Positions 19,164 to 27,750 of a DNA stretch of 64,000 nt are shown piece by piece. Within the stretch, counting starts at the first letter, position 1; the number at the start of each line of letters is the position of its first letter. The stretch spans positions 31,526-95,525 of the forward strand of contig JAILLP010000029.1 in NCBI GenBank assembly GCA_024693065.1, given 5' to 3'. Both the position numbers and the translations under genes were made by a program. Under the pieces are notes generated by a model. It searched no databases and had not been told where the DNA came from. It saw only the letters and a list, made by a program, of their open reading frames with translations. This DNA is from Paludibacteraceae bacterium. Lineage in GTDB: Bacteria; Bacteroidota; Bacteroidia; Bacteroidales; Paludibacteraceae.

Positions 19164-19862
19164 TTAAATTTCATCAACTGTTTTAGGGTCAATTTTAATA
19201 CCCAGACTCATAGTACTCGAAAGGAAGATGCTCTTAATATAGACACCTTTAGAAGTAGTAGGTTTCAACTTAATCAACGTGTCGATGAAAGCCTTCGCGT
19301 TCTCCATAATCTGATCAGCGGTGAAAGACACCTTACCGATAGACGTGTGAACGATACCGCTCTTATCCACCTTGAAATCAATCTTTCCTTGTTTAACCTC
19401 TTTAACAGCCTTACCAACCTCATTGGTAACAGTACCGCTCTTAGGGTTCGGCATCAAGCCACGAGGACCCAAAACTCTACCCAGCGCACCGATTTTACCC
19501 ATGATGGAAGGCATCGTAATGATTACATCAACATCTGTCCAACCACCTTTAATCTTTTCGATATACTCATCAAGACCAACGTAGTCAGCTCCAGCAGCCT
19601 TTGCATCAGCCTCAGCATCCGGAGTACAGAGAGCCAAGACTCTCACGGACTTACCCGTACCTGCAGGCAATGAAACGACGCCACGAACCATTTGGTTTGC
19701 CTTTCTTGGGTCAACGCCCAAGCGTACATCAATATCAACGGAAGCATCGAACTTCGTGGTAGTGATTTCCTTCACCAAAGCCGAAGCCTCCTTCAAAGAG
19801 TAAGATTTTCCTGCTTCAATCTTCTCTAAAGCTAACTTTTGGTTTTTTGTAAGTTTACCCAT
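19164..19862 (-). CDS. rplA: 50S ribosomal protein L1
   Basis: The 232-residue L1 protein builds the mobile stalk around the E site and is an autogenous translational repressor in many bacteria. The family signature [27 protein letters not shown] is present near residues 120-147. The gene follows rplK by 20 nt. Confidence 0.98.
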   Translation of the reverse strand: MGKLTKNQKLALEKIEAGKSYSLKEASALVKEITTTKFDASVDIDVRLGVDPRKANQMVRGVVSLPAGTGKSVRVLALCTPDAEADAKAAGADYVGLDEYIEKIKGGWTDVDVIITMPSIMGKIGALGRVLGPRGLMPNPKSGTVTNEVGKAVKEVKQGKIDFKVDKSGIVHTSIGKVSFTADQIMENAKAFIDTLIKLKPTTSKGVYIKSIFLSSTMSLGIKIDPKTVDEI

Positions 19863-19882
19863 TTCAATTGAAGTATTAAAAA

Positions 19883-20323
19883 TTATTTACCAGGAAAATC
19901 GCCCTTTACACTGATACCCATACTTCTTGCGGTACCTGCCACCATCTTCATGGCGGACTCAACCGTGAAGCAGTTCAAATCAGTCATCTTATCCTCTGCG
20001 ATCGCCTTCACCTGCTCCCAAGTGATTTCCGCAACTTTCTTACGGTTAGGCTCAGCGGATCCGCTCTTTTGCTTAGTGATTTCCAGCAATTGAACAGCTA
20101 CCGGAGGAGTCTTAACGACAAAATCAAAAGACTTATCAGCGTAGTAAGTGATGACAACTGGCAAAACCTTTCCAGCCTTATCTTGGGTTCTCGCATTGAA
20201 TTGCTTGCAAAAATCCATGATATTGATACCCTTGGAACCCAAAGCCGGTCCTACCGGGGGAGAAGGATTAGCCGCGCCACCTTTTATCTGCAACTTGATA
20301 AATCCAGCAACTTCTTTAGCCAT
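19883..20323 (-). CDS. rplK: 50S ribosomal protein L11
   Basis: The 146-residue L11 protein binds the GTPase-associated centre of 23S rRNA. The N-terminal proline-rich [24 protein letters not shown] and the C-terminal [10 protein letters not shown] are characteristic. It follows nusG by 38 nt in the standard order. Confidence 0.98.
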   Translation of the reverse strand: MAKEVAGFIKLQIKGGAANPSPPVGPALGSKGINIMDFCKQFNARTQDKAGKVLPVVITYYADKSFDFVVKTPPVAVQLLEITKQKSGSAEPNRKKVAEITWEQVKAIAEDKMTDLNCFTVESAMKMVAGTARSMGISVKGDFPGK

Positions 20324-20361
20324 TTTACTAATAATTAAAATTGATTATATGGGAAAAGGAA

Positions 20362-20916
20362 TCACTCCTTTTCCACTTGCATAAAGCCCAGCTCTAGTGG
20401 AGTCTTTCTTCCGAAGATTTTCACCATCACCTTGAGTTTCTTACGCTCGGTGTTGACCTCTTCGATCACACCGTTGAAGCCACTGAAAGGACCAAAGGTA
20501 ACCTTCACGGTCTCGCCCTCAGCGAACGTCGTCTGCAAATCACTCTCAGGGTCCTCCATCTCATCGACGCGACCCAAAATACGATTCACTTCAGATTGTC
20601 TCAAAGGTACAGGCTCGTTAATCTTCTTGGAACCATCGCCCAAAAAACCTATTACATTAGGCATTTCGGACAAACGATGAGGAACCTCTCCGACCAGCTC
20701 AGCCTCGACCAAGACATAGCCAGGAAGGTAACTACGTTCTTTAGAGATCTTCTTGCCATTTCTAACTTGATAAACACGCTCTGTAGGAATCAAAACCTGT
20801 GAGACATACTTACCAAGGTCCGTGTTCTTGATTTCGCTCTCAATATACTCACGAACCTTGCTTTCCTTTCCACTAATGGCACGCAAAACATACCACTTCT
20901 TTCCTGATTCAGACAT
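20362..20916 (-). CDS. nusG: transcription termination/antitermination protein NusG
   Basis: The 184-residue protein binds elongating RNA polymerase. The NGN domain (about 1-115) starts KKWYVLRAISGKE and contains the YLPGYVLVEA strand; the KOW domain (about 130-184) contains GETVKVTFGPFSGFNGVIEEV. It lies 15 nt after secE. Confidence 0.97.
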   Translation of the reverse strand: MSESGKKWYVLRAISGKESKVREYIESEIKNTDLGKYVSQVLIPTERVYQVRNGKKISKERSYLPGYVLVEAELVGEVPHRLSEMPNVIGFLGDGSKKINEPVPLRQSEVNRILGRVDEMEDPESDLQTTFAEGETVKVTFGPFSGFNGVIEEVNTERKKLKVMVKIFGRKTPLELGFMQVEKE

Positions 20917-20931
20917 GCTTTACCCTTTTAA

Positions 20932-21126
20932 TTACGACAAAAGATTGTAAACTCTACTCATGATTTCCTCGAAAGTCTTATCCACGGCGAAAATGACCAG
21001 CGCAATAAGTAGGGAAGCAATAAGAACAACTACTGCATGACTGACCAACTCGCTCCTTTTCGTCCAAGAAACTTTATAGACAAGCTCGTTGTATGATTCT
21101 TTGATATAATTTATTACAGCATCCAT
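20932..21126 (-). CDS. secE: preprotein translocase subunit SecE
   Basis: This 64-residue, single-span SecE stabilises SecY in the translocon. It shows the amphipathic helix with KVSWTKRSELVSHAVVV and one membrane segment (LIASLLIALVIFAVD). The gene is short, as usual outside Gammaproteobacteria, and sits between tRNA-Trp and nusG. Confidence 0.93.
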   Translation of the reverse strand: MDAVINYIKESYNELVYKVSWTKRSELVSHAVVVLIASLLIALVIFAVDKTFEEIMSRVYNLLS

Positions 21127-21142
21127 CTCTTTACTGTTTTTG

Positions 21143-21215
21143 CACGGAAGGAGAGGCTCGAACTCCCGACACCTGGTTTTGGAGACCAGTGCTCTACCAA
21201 CTGAGCTACTCCCGT
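21143..21215 (-). tRNA. trnW: tRNA-Trp (CCA)
   Basis: Read on the minus strand, a 73-nt cloverleaf with a 7-bp acceptor (ACGGGAG/CTTCCGT, one G-T wobble), anticodon stem CTGGT/ACCAG and loop CTCCAAA, giving anticodon CCA. CCA is not encoded as a full triplet at the end. It lies between tuf and secE. Confidence 0.97.
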
Positions 21216-21220
21216 AAACA

Positions 21221-21245
21221 ACCCCCTCCCTTTCGGAGAGGGGGT
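21221..21245 (-). terminator. hairpin downstream of tuf
   Basis: On the minus strand ACCCCCTC pairs with GAGGGGGT, followed only by TTGTTTAC. The weak T tract and the position before tRNA-Trp suggest partial termination or an RNA processing site rather than a complete stop. Confidence 0.5.
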
Positions 21246-21260
21246 CTGATTATAGTCTGA

Positions 21261-22454
21261 TTAGTCGATAATCTTAGTGATTTGACCAGAACCAACGGTT
21301 CTACCACCCTCACGGATAGCGAAACGAAGACCTTCGCTACATGCAACTGGGCAGATCAACTTAACGGTGATCTCCAAGTTGTCACCTGGCATAACCATCT
21401 CAGTTCCCTCTGGCAAAGAGATCTCACCAGTCACATCCAAAGTACGGATGTAGAATTGAGGACGGTAGTGGTTGTGGAATGGAGTGTGACGTCCACCCTC
21501 TTCCTTCTTCAAGATATATACAGAAGCCTTGAACTCAGTGTGAGGAGTAACCTCGCCTGGCTTACAAAGCACCATACCACGCTTGATTTGATCCTTGTCG
21601 ATACCACGGAGCAACAAACCTACGTTATCACCAGCTTGTCCTTGATCCAACAATTTACGGAACATCTCGACACCTGTTACAGTTGACTTCAACTTCTCAG
21701 CGCCCAAACCGATGATCTCAACCTCGTCACCAACCTTGATGATACCAGTCTCAACACGACCCGTAGCAACAGTACCACGACCAGTGATTGAGAACACGTC
21801 CTCAACTGGCATCAAGAATGGCTTATCGATGTCACGCTTAGGAAGCTCGATCCAAGTATCAACAGCGTCCATCAACTCCATCACCTTGTCTACCCATTGA
21901 GCCTCGCCGTTCAATGCACCGAGTGCAGAACCACGAATGAATGGAGTGTTGTCGGCGTCGAACTCATAGAAGCCCAACAATTCGCGCATTTCCATCTCAA
22001 CCAAATCCAACATCTCTGGATCGTCAACCATATCACACTTGTTCATGAATACAACCAAGCGAGGTACGTTCACCTGACGAGCCAAAAGGATGTGCTCACG
22101 AGTTTGAGGCATCGGACCATCAGTAGCGGCAACCACGATGATAGCACCATCCATCTGAGCGGCACCAGTCACCATGTTCTTCACATAGTCGGCGTGACCT
22201 GGACAGTCAACGTGTGCGTAGTGACGGTTAGCAGTCTCATACTCGATGTGAGCGGTGTTGATGGTGATACCACGCTCTTTCTCCTCAGGAGCGTTATCGA
22301 TCTGATCGAATGATTTGATCTCTTCCTTACCGAATCCCTTGTCATGAAGAACTTTAGAGATAGCAGCGGTCAAAGTAGTCTTACCGTGGTCTACGTGACC
22401 AATAGTACCGATATTTACGTGCGGTTTGGAACGGTCGAATTGTTCTTTTGCCAT
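21261..22454 (-). CDS. tuf: elongation factor Tu
   Basis: The 397-residue GTPase delivers aminoacyl-tRNA to the ribosome. G1 is [10 protein letters not shown], the switch I segment is [14 protein letters not shown]3 is DCPGHAD and G4 is NKCD. Domains 2 and 3 are complete, ending [14 protein letters not shown]. Four tRNA genes lie immediately upstream and tRNA-Trp downstream, so message and tRNAs are probably co-transcribed. Confidence 0.99.
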   Translation of the reverse strand: MAKEQFDRSKPHVNIGTIGHVDHGKTTLTAAISKVLHDKGFGKEEIKSFDQIDNAPEEKERGITINTAHIEYETANRHYAHVDCPGHADYVKNMVTGAAQMDGAIIVVAATDGPMPQTREHILLARQVNVPRLVVFMNKCDMVDDPEMLDLVEMEMRELLGFYEFDADNTPFIRGSALGALNGEAQWVDKVMELMDAVDTWIELPKRDIDKPFLMPVEDVFSITGRGTVATGRVETGIIKVGDEVEIIGLGAEKLKSTVTGVEMFRKLLDQGQAGDNVGLLLRGIDKDQIKRGMVLCKPGEVTPHTEFKASVYILKKEEGGRHTPFHNHYRPQFYIRTLDVTGEISLPEGTEMVMPGDNLEITVKLICPVACSEGLRFAIREGGRTVGSGQITKIID

Positions 22455-22502
22455 AATTATAATTATTTAATTTATTAATGTAAAATCCAAGTATAAGATT
22501 TG

Positions 22503-22574
<72 letters not shown>

Positions 22575-22580
22575 AACACG

Positions 22581-22653
22581 AGCGGAAGACGGGATTCGAA
22601 CCCGCGACCCTCAGCTTGGAAGGCTGATGCTCTACCAACTGAGCTACTTCCGC
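22581..22653 (-). tRNA. trnG: tRNA-Gly (TCC)
   Basis: A 73-nt cloverleaf with a perfect acceptor (GCGGAAG/CTTCCGC), anticodon stem TCAGC/GCTGA and loop CTTCCAA giving anticodon TCC. It lies 6 nt from the neighbouring tRNA-Thr gene. Confidence 0.97.
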
Positions 22654-22661
22654 ATGGGTTG

Positions 22662-22744
22662 TGGGTAGTGATGGATTCGAACCACCGAAGGCAAGAGCCA
22701 GCAGATTTACAGTCTGCCCCATTTGGCCACTCTGGTAACTACCC
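22662..22744 (-). tRNA. trnY: tRNA-Tyr (GTA)
   Basis: An 83-nt class II tRNA with a long variable arm, acceptor GGGTAGT/ACTACCC and anticodon loop CTGTAAA giving GTA. Confidence 0.97.
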
Positions 22745-22791
22745 GATTAAGAAAACTGGCCACACCTTATATTACAAAGGAGTTTTCCTTG

Positions 22792-22865
22792 AGCCTCTTG
22801 TCGGATTCGAACCAACGACCCCGAGATTACAAATCACGTGCTCTGGCCAACTGAGCTAAAGAGGC
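22792..22865 (-). tRNA. trnT: tRNA-Thr (TGT)
   Basis: A 74-nt cloverleaf with a perfect acceptor (GCCTCTT/AAGAGGC) and loop TTTGTAA giving anticodon TGT. The anticodon stem CGTGA/TCTCG has a T-T mismatch in its middle. It is the first tRNA of the tRNA-tuf transcript. Confidence 0.93.
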
Positions 22866-22872
22866 ATTCCCA

Positions 22873-22906
22873 AAACAAGCCGTCCGAGGGTTTCTCGAAA
22901 CGGCTT
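22873..22906 (-). terminator. hairpin after hpf, at the start of the tRNA transcript
   Basis: On the minus strand CAAGCCGT pairs with ACGGCTTG across a 14-nt loop and is followed by TTTTGGG. It can end the xerC-hpf message, and it also lies at the predicted 5' end of the tRNA-tuf transcript. Confidence 0.55.
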
Positions 22907-22907
22907 G

Positions 22908-22938
22908 CAAATGTAGACATTATTTTTATCTCCGCAAA
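22908..22938 (-). promoter_or_regulatory. promoter of the tRNA-tuf-secE operon
   Basis: TTTG (22935-22938), a 19-nt spacer and TACATTTG (22908-22915) on the minus strand match the Bacteroidota consensus exactly, just upstream of the four tRNA genes. It is the best promoter match in the window. Confidence 0.7.
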
Positions 22939-22947
22939 ATTTTCGCA

Positions 22948-23253
22948 CTATTTTTTTGCGTCATTCTGTTTTTCCTTAGTTTTCAATACCGAACGTATCA
23001 TCGCATCCATCGAATTGTCGAACGCCTCCTCGAAGGAGTTCGCGGTCTTGGAGACCACCAATTCGTTCCCCGGCAACAAAACTTTCAACATCACTTTCTT
23101 GTTTTCAGTCGTCTCAGGTTTAACCAACTCAAGAGTGACATCCGCAGACGTAATCCTGTCCGAATACTGCTCCAACTTCACAATCCTCTTCTGGATGAAC
23201 TCTTCCAACTTCACTGTAGCGTCAAAATGAATCGCTTTCACATTCACTTCCAT
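22948..23253 (-). CDS. hpf: ribosome hibernation-promoting factor (HPF/YfiA family, short form)
   Basis: This 101-residue protein starts MEVNVKAIHFDATVKLEEFIQ, the beta-alpha fold of HPF/YfiA, which binds the 30S decoding centre and stores ribosomes in stationary phase. It is the short form without the dimerising C-terminal domain. Two ATGs compete at 23259 and 23253. A GGAGGA sequence, unusual in Bacteroidota, lies 2 nt from the first and 8 nt from the second, so I choose 23253. It follows xerC by 13 nt. Confidence 0.92.
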   Translation of the reverse strand: MEVNVKAIHFDATVKLEEFIQKRIVKLEQYSDRITSADVTLELVKPETTENKKVMLKVLLPGNELVVSKTANSFEEAFDNSMDAMIRSVLKTKEKQNDAKK

Positions 23254-23266
23254 GGTCATTTCCTCC

Positions 23267-24166
23267 TTAATTTAAAGCTCTCGGATGAGCTAGTTTGTAA
23301 TTCTTTTGTAACTGTTCGAAAGTTGTATGCGTGTATACCTCCGTCGCTGCCAGATTCGCATGCCCCAACAACTCTTTCACCGCCTCCAAGTCCGCCCCGT
23401 TGTTCAACATCGCCGTGGCGAACGTGTGCCTGAGCACGTGCGGACTCCTTTTCGAAAGGGTGCTGACTGCCGTAATGCAACGGTGGACAATCCTGTAGAC
23501 CAACATCGGATAGAGCGGCTCCCCATTGGGTCGCACGAAGAAGTGACCCGTCCTATCGGGCACCGCCTCGTCCCTAACGGACAGATACGCCAGCATCGAG
23601 TTCTTCAACGACTCCCCAAACGGCACATAGCGCTGTTTGTTCCTCTTTCCGTTGACCAATACGGTCTGCGACCGAAGGTCCACGTCCGTGTCCTTCAACG
23701 CTATCAACTCGGAAAGACGGATGCCTAACGTATAAAAGGTCTCCATGATCAACTCATCACGAACCGCCTCATAACCCTCACCGTATATGTCGGCACGACC
23801 GGAGAACAACTCCGTCATCTCCTCTTCCCGAAGGAATTTCGGCAACCGCTTCTGCCGCTTGGGCGAGACCACTTGGCTCATGGGGTTCTTCCTCACCTCC
23901 CCCATCCTGCATAGATAGGAGAAGAACGACTTCAACGCCGACAGTTTCCTGTTGACCGACGATGCGGAGACCCCCGCCTCCATCATGGATACTATCCACT
24001 CCCTGACCAAACTTGAATCTACCTTGTCCGGGACGAACTCCTCCGCCCCGCTCCGCTCTAACACGAACTTCTCGAATTGCGATAGGTCAGCCTGATAAGA
24101 AACAAAAGTATGAGAAGAATAGCCCTTCTCATACTTTATATATTGCAGAAATCTATCAATCAACAT
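23267..24166 (-). CDS. xerC: tyrosine recombinase XerC/XerD
   Basis: The 299-residue recombinase has the N-terminal SAM-like DNA-binding domain (about 1-90) and a complete catalytic domain: Arg in LGIRLSE, Lys in VNGKRNKQRYVP, HVLRHTFAT (His and Arg), His in LLGHANLAAT and the nucleophile Tyr in EVYTHTTF. Its length and the absence of neighbouring mobile genes fit a housekeeping Xer enzyme that resolves chromosome dimers at dif, not an element integrase. Position beside hpf and tuf is conserved in Bacteroidales. XerC versus XerD cannot be decided from the sequence by eye. Confidence 0.9.
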   Translation of the reverse strand: MLIDRFLQYIKYEKGYSSHTFVSYQADLSQFEKFVLERSGAEEFVPDKVDSSLVREWIVSMMEAGVSASSVNRKLSALKSFFSYLCRMGEVRKNPMSQVVSPKRQKRLPKFLREEEMTELFSGRADIYGEGYEAVRDELIMETFYTLGIRLSELIALKDTDVDLRSQTVLVNGKRNKQRYVPFGESLKNSMLAYLSVRDEAVPDRTGHFFVRPNGEPLYPMLVYRIVHRCITAVSTLSKRSPHVLRHTFATAMLNNGADLEAVKELLGHANLAATEVYTHTTFEQLQKNYKLAHPRALN

Positions 24167-24204
24167 ACGAAGAAGGTATTGCTTACAAGCTTTGTACGAA
24201 TATA

Positions 24205-24212
24205 CAAAACTA
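24205..24212 (-). promoter_or_regulatory. putative -7 promoter element of xerC
   Basis: TAGTTTTG on the minus strand fits TAnnTTTG and lies about 40 nt before the xerC start. Nearby AGGTATTGC (24172-24180) and GCAATACCT (24223-24231) form a 9-bp inverted repeat around it, a possible operator. Confidence 0.35.
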
Positions 24213-24290
24213 TTTTGGAATACGCAATACCTGCGCGTACTTTTTTTTTTAGCCGAAACCCGAAATTCGAGCCCCCGTCAAGGCGTACTC

Positions 24291-24482
24291 TTATTCTTCT
24301 GTGCGTCTCAGTTGCTGCACATAGATAGCGTGCATCATCTGCTGACGTTTTACCACTGACGGCTTCTCAAATTGTTGTCTCTTGCGCAACTCCTTGATGA
24401 CACCAGTTTTTTCAAACTTTCTCTTAAACTTCTTCAAGGCTTTCTCGATGTTCTCGCCTTCTTTTACTGGAACTACAATCAT
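24291..24482 (-). CDS. rpsU: 30S ribosomal protein S21
   Basis: The 63-residue basic protein has the S21 pattern: MIVVPVKEGENIEKALKKFKRKFEKTGV, then a Lys/Arg-rich C-terminus (ELRKRQQFEKPSVVKRQQ). It is divergent from pepT and precedes xerC. Confidence 0.96.
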   Translation of the reverse strand: MIVVPVKEGENIEKALKKFKRKFEKTGVIKELRKRQQFEKPSVVKRQQMMHAIYVQQLRRTEE

Positions 24483-24524
24483 AATTTATTTTAATGTTTT
24501 ATATTAGTCTTCAAAAAGCGACCG

Positions 24525-24556
24525 CAAAAATAGAGATTCTTTTTTTATTCCACAAA
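24525..24556 (-). promoter_or_regulatory. promoter of rpsU
   Basis: TTTG (24553-24556), a 20-nt spacer and TATTTTTG (24525-24532) on the minus strand match the Bacteroidota consensus about 43 nt before rpsU. Confidence 0.6.
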
Positions 24557-24584
24557 CGTTTTGGCAAAACTTTTTTCTCCTATT

Positions 24585-24616
24585 TTTGTTTTCTTCCCCT
24601 CTTTTTCTTATCTTTA
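24585..24616 (+). promoter_or_regulatory. promoter of pepT
   Basis: TTTG (24585-24588), a 20-nt spacer and TATCTTTA (24609-24616, one mismatch) precede pepT by 28 nt. The position makes the in-frame ATG at 24561 untranscribed and supports the start at 24645. Confidence 0.5.
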
Positions 24617-24644
24617 CGTTTCTAATCTTAAATATAATACGTGT

Positions 24645-25865
24645 ATGGACATACTGATCAACCGCTTCATGAAGTACGTCACGATGGAAACCACATCCGA
24701 CGAATCCTGTACCAACTGCCCGAGCACCCAAGGTCAACTCGTATTGGCAAATTACCTGGTCGACGAACTGAACAAACTTGGAGCCAAGGATGTCTCCCTG
24801 GACGAGAACGGATATGTCATGGCCACTATCCCCTCCAACATCAACAAGCCCGCGCCCGTCATCGGCTTCATCGCCCATATGGACACGAGCCCGGAGGCAT
24901 CAGGAAAGGATGTGAAGCCTAAAATCGTCCGCTTCAGCGGTGCGGATGTCATCATCAACACGGAAAAGAATATCTCCCTCTCCATGGCGGACTTCCCCGA
25001 AATGGAGGCTTTCCTAGGCCAGGACGTCATCGTGAGCGACGGAACGACCCTCCTCGGTGCGGACGACAAGGCGGGCATCGCCGAAATCATGACCATGGTC
25101 GAACTGATGCAGACCGACCCGACCATCCAGCACGGGGAGATTAAAATAGCCTTCACGCCTGACGAGGAGATCGGCAGGGGCGCAGACCGTTTCGACGTCC
25201 AGAAGTTCGGCGCGCAATGGGCCTACACGGTCGACGGCGGCGCCATCGGAGAGATCCAATACGAGAACTTCAACGCAGCGGTGGCGGAGATCCATATCAC
25301 GGGCAAGAACGTCCACCCTGGCGAGGCGAAGGGCAAGATGATCAACGCGGCGAGAATAGCGGCCGCCATACAGAGCTCCCTGCCTCTCTCGGAAGTGCCG
25401 GAAAGGACTTCGGGCTACGAGGGCTTCTTCCACACATTGGAGGTGCGCTGCACCCCGGAAAGCGGCTACCTGAAGATGTTGATACGCGACCATGACAAGG
25501 CTCGCTTCGAATACAAGAAGGATTTGCTGAGGAAGAACTGCGAACTCATCAACATCCAGCACGGCGGAGGTGGTATCGACCTCCATATCAAAGACCAATA
25601 CTACAACATGAAGGAAAAACTCCTCCCTTACATGAACATCGTGGACATCGCCAAGGAGGCCATGCTGAACTGCAACGTCATCCCTAAACCGACGCCTATC
25701 CGCGGCGGCACCGACGGCGCGACACTCTCCTTCAAAGGCCTGCCTTGCCCGAACATCTTCACGGGCGGCATGAACTTCCACAGCAGATACGAGTACATCC
25801 CAATCCGCTCCATGGTTTCCGCAGTGAACGTACTGACGGAGATTTGTAGAATTACGGCGAGATAA
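24645..25865 (+). CDS. pepT: peptidase T (tripeptide aminopeptidase)
   Basis: The 406-residue M20 metallopeptidase removes N-terminal residues from tripeptides in the cytoplasm. Metal ligands are visible in HMDTSPEASGKDV (His), LLGADDKAG (bridging Asp), TPDEEIGRGAD (catalytic Glu and ligand Glu) and near the C-terminus GGMNFHSRYE (His). The lid-domain motif NVHPGEAKGKMINA is present. I start at ATG 24645 (MDILINRFMKYV), since the longer reading begins upstream of the promoter. The TonB-C gene follows 24 nt downstream and may be co-transcribed. Confidence 0.96.
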   Translation: MDILINRFMKYVTMETTSDESCTNCPSTQGQLVLANYLVDELNKLGAKDVSLDENGYVMATIPSNINKPAPVIGFIAHMDTSPEASGKDVKPKIVRFSGADVIINTEKNISLSMADFPEMEAFLGQDVIVSDGTTLLGADDKAGIAEIMTMVELMQTDPTIQHGEIKIAFTPDEEIGRGADRFDVQKFGAQWAYTVDGGAIGEIQYENFNAAVAEIHITGKNVHPGEAKGKMINAARIAAAIQSSLPLSEVPERTSGYEGFFHTLEVRCTPESGYLKMLIRDHDKARFEYKKDLLRKNCELINIQHGGGGIDLHIKDQYYNMKEKLLPYMNIVDIAKEAMLNCNVIPKPTPIRGGTDGATLSFKGLPCPNIFTGGMNFHSRYEYIPIRSMVSAVNVLTEICRITAR

Positions 25866-25889
25866 AACCAAAGGAAAGGTTCGAGGCTT

Positions 25890-26780
25890 ATGGCAAAAGG
25901 GAAATCCGTATGCGAATACCTGAAGGGCATCCGTAGGCAAATCGCGAAGGCCAACGGCATCGACTATTCCCCTATACATTGCACACATAAGGGTGACTGC
26001 GCAGGCACATGCCCCGCCTGCGAGCAGGAGCGTGAATACCTGGAACGGCAACTGAGCGCAAGACAAAAGATGGGCGCCCCCATCAAGATCATAGGGCTCT
26101 CCATGGCGCTGGCGTCCGGAAGCGCATGTTCTTCGGGCCCATCGTCCCCGGCGAACCCTTCGGAGAGGAATCCTAACTTAGATGACACAGTTTTACTGGA
26201 CGAAGAATTCCGCCCGGCGTGCTCCGACTCGTCCAACACACATGATGACAGTTCAGGTCCGGAGGAGATGGATTGGGAAAGCGTTCCGCCTCCGTGTCCC
26301 GTAGACACCTTCCGTTACCCCGAGCTGGACGGAATGGTCGCAAGGAGCCCGGAATCCCCTGGCAAGGAAGACTCAACACAATCCGCCCCAAAAGTACTGG
26401 AATCCACCCAGCCTGACGACGATGTGATCATGGGTGCGGTGGTCATGACTCCACCACCCTCCTTCCCTGGCGGCAGAGACTCCCTGATAGCTTTCTTGAA
26501 AGAGAATCTCCACTACCCTCAATCAGCCATCGATGACCGTATTGAAGGGACAGTACGCGTCCGGTTTGTCGTCAGACCCGACGGCACCATCTCCAACGCT
26601 AACGTGACACAAAGTGTTGACCCACGGCTGGACGAAGAAGCCTTACGGATAGTTCGATCGATGCCCAACTGGAAACCAAGCAGTAAAGGCGTAAATACAC
26701 CCTACATCTTACCCATCCGCTTCTCCCTGGAGGGAAACAACCCGACAACTTCCGCTGAGGAGGTGAAAGAATCGGAGTGA
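25890..26780 (+). CDS. TonB C-terminal-domain protein with N-terminal Cys motif
   Basis: The 296-residue protein begins MAKGKSVCEYLKGIRRQIA, followed by a cysteine cluster (CTHKGDCAGTCPACEQE, residues about 31-47) that looks like a small metal-binding motif and recurs in Bacteroidota TonB-like proteins. A short hydrophobic segment (about 60-82) is followed by a Pro/Ser/Asp-rich linker. The C-terminal ~95 residues (FPGGRDSLIAFLKENLHYPQ ... GTVRVRFVVRPDGTISNANV) form a TonB C-terminal domain. TonB passes proton-motive force energy to outer-membrane receptors, but no exbBD gene is close, so it may serve another role, for instance a sensor-like TonB homologue. Confidence 0.8.
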   Translation: MAKGKSVCEYLKGIRRQIAKANGIDYSPIHCTHKGDCAGTCPACEQEREYLERQLSARQKMGAPIKIIGLSMALASGSACSSGPSSPANPSERNPNLDDTVLLDEEFRPACSDSSNTHDDSSGPEEMDWESVPPPCPVDTFRYPELDGMVARSPESPGKEDSTQSAPKVLESTQPDDDVIMGAVVMTPPPSFPGGRDSLIAFLKENLHYPQSAIDDRIEGTVRVRFVVRPDGTISNANVTQSVDPRLDEEALRIVRSMPNWKPSSKGVNTPYILPIRFSLEGNNPTTSAEEVKESE

Positions 26781-26859
26781 TTCAGTGCCTATCTCAGGAC
26801 ACTCTGCGCACATTGAACAAAAAATCACCATTTCACAATGTTATAATGGAAAAATCATC

Positions 26860-26867
26860 TACATTTG
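26860..26867 (+). promoter_or_regulatory. putative -7 promoter element (TACATTTG)
   Basis: TACATTTG lies 25 nt before the ATG at 26892. It overlaps the upstream ATG at 26865, which supports the shorter reading of the next gene. Confidence 0.45.
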
Positions 26868-26891
26868 TGGCATAATATCAATAATCAAAAA

Positions 26892-27653
26892 ATGAATTTA
26901 CATATTAAACTATTAAGCATCTGCGCAGTACTCCTATTGGCATGCTGCAACGCAAAAGCCTCGTCCCATATCACAAAGACAGAAGTGGATTCGGTCTCCT
27001 CCAACGGTCACGCAAAGGAACAAAAACCCACTGAGCCTCAGAAAATAGTATTCGCCATCAACGGTGGGTACAGCCGACGCATAGGGAAAATCGACAAGGA
27101 TGTTCCTCGAGAACTGGTTGATCACATGAAAAGCATTAAAAACGGAGTCCATGTCGAGGCTGACTTCTCCGGATTCTTCTCCGAAGTGCTTGGCGCAGGA
27201 GCTAAATTCGCTTTTTTCAATGCCTCCGATTTGGAAATGGTCAAACATAACAACACATACGACAATAGTTTCACATACGTCAAAGTGGACGACAAATATA
27301 CGATTCCTCTCATCGGACCAACGTTAACAACACGTTTCATGAGTGGGGACCTAAGGAATGCCTTCATGATAACTGGCTCAATAGGATATATGGGTTACAA
27401 GAACAGAGGAGAGTATGCGTCATCAAAATACATAATTACAGGGAACGCAATGTATGCCTCCATCGACCTCGGTTACGACCATTGGATGTCCCAAAACGTG
27501 GCCGTGGGCTTTAAAATCTCACTGATCGGCAGCTCGTTATCGAAATACACGCTTGAGCAAGATGGCAAGAAAGAGGAGGTCAAACTCGAGAAAGACAAAC
27601 GTGAAAGTCTTACACGAATCGACTTCTCCATCGGCATGCGTTTCGGAAAATAA
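26892..27653 (+). CDS. outer-membrane beta-barrel protein
   Basis: The 253-residue protein has an N-terminal signal sequence; LLLACCNAKAS could be a lipobox (Cys at about 17-18) or a signal peptidase I site. A polar linker (to about residue 57) is followed by alternating strands such as FAINGGYSRRIG, HVEADFSGFFSEVLGAGAKFAFF and, at the end, RIDFSIGMRFGK, whose last strand is typical of outer-membrane barrels. The size suggests about eight strands. It stands alone between a promoter and a terminator. No specific function can be assigned. Confidence 0.65.
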   Translation: MNLHIKLLSICAVLLLACCNAKASSHITKTEVDSVSSNGHAKEQKPTEPQKIVFAINGGYSRRIGKIDKDVPRELVDHMKSIKNGVHVEADFSGFFSEVLGAGAKFAFFNASDLEMVKHNNTYDNSFTYVKVDDKYTIPLIGPTLTTRFMSGDLRNAFMITGSIGYMGYKNRGEYASSKYIITGNAMYASIDLGYDHWMSQNVAVGFKISLIGSSLSKYTLEQDGKKEEVKLEKDKRESLTRIDFSIGMRFGK

Positions 27654-27660
27654 AAGCATA

Positions 27661-27686
27661 GGGGCGGAATGTTATCCGCCCCTTTT
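27661..27686 (+). terminator. intrinsic terminator of the barrel gene
   Basis: An 8-bp GC-rich stem (GGGGCGGA/TCCGCCCC) with a 6-nt loop is followed by TTTT. Confidence 0.8.
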
Positions 27687-27725
27687 CATTCCCCCACCCA
27701 CATAACATTTTCCGCAAAAGTTTAT

Positions 27726-27733
27726 TATCTTTG
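27726..27733 (+). promoter_or_regulatory. putative -7 promoter element (TATCTTTG)
   Basis: TATCTTTG lies 17 nt before the symporter start, directly after the upstream terminator. The leader would be only about 10 nt. Confidence 0.5.
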
Positions 27734-27750
27734 CCAAAAACAAAGGTCTC

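Noticed and set aside
23267..24166. Integrase of a genomic island
   Set aside because: Size, complete Xer motifs and the conserved setting beside hpf/tuf indicate a housekeeping Xer recombinase despite the neighbouring tRNA genes; no attachment-site repeat was seen.
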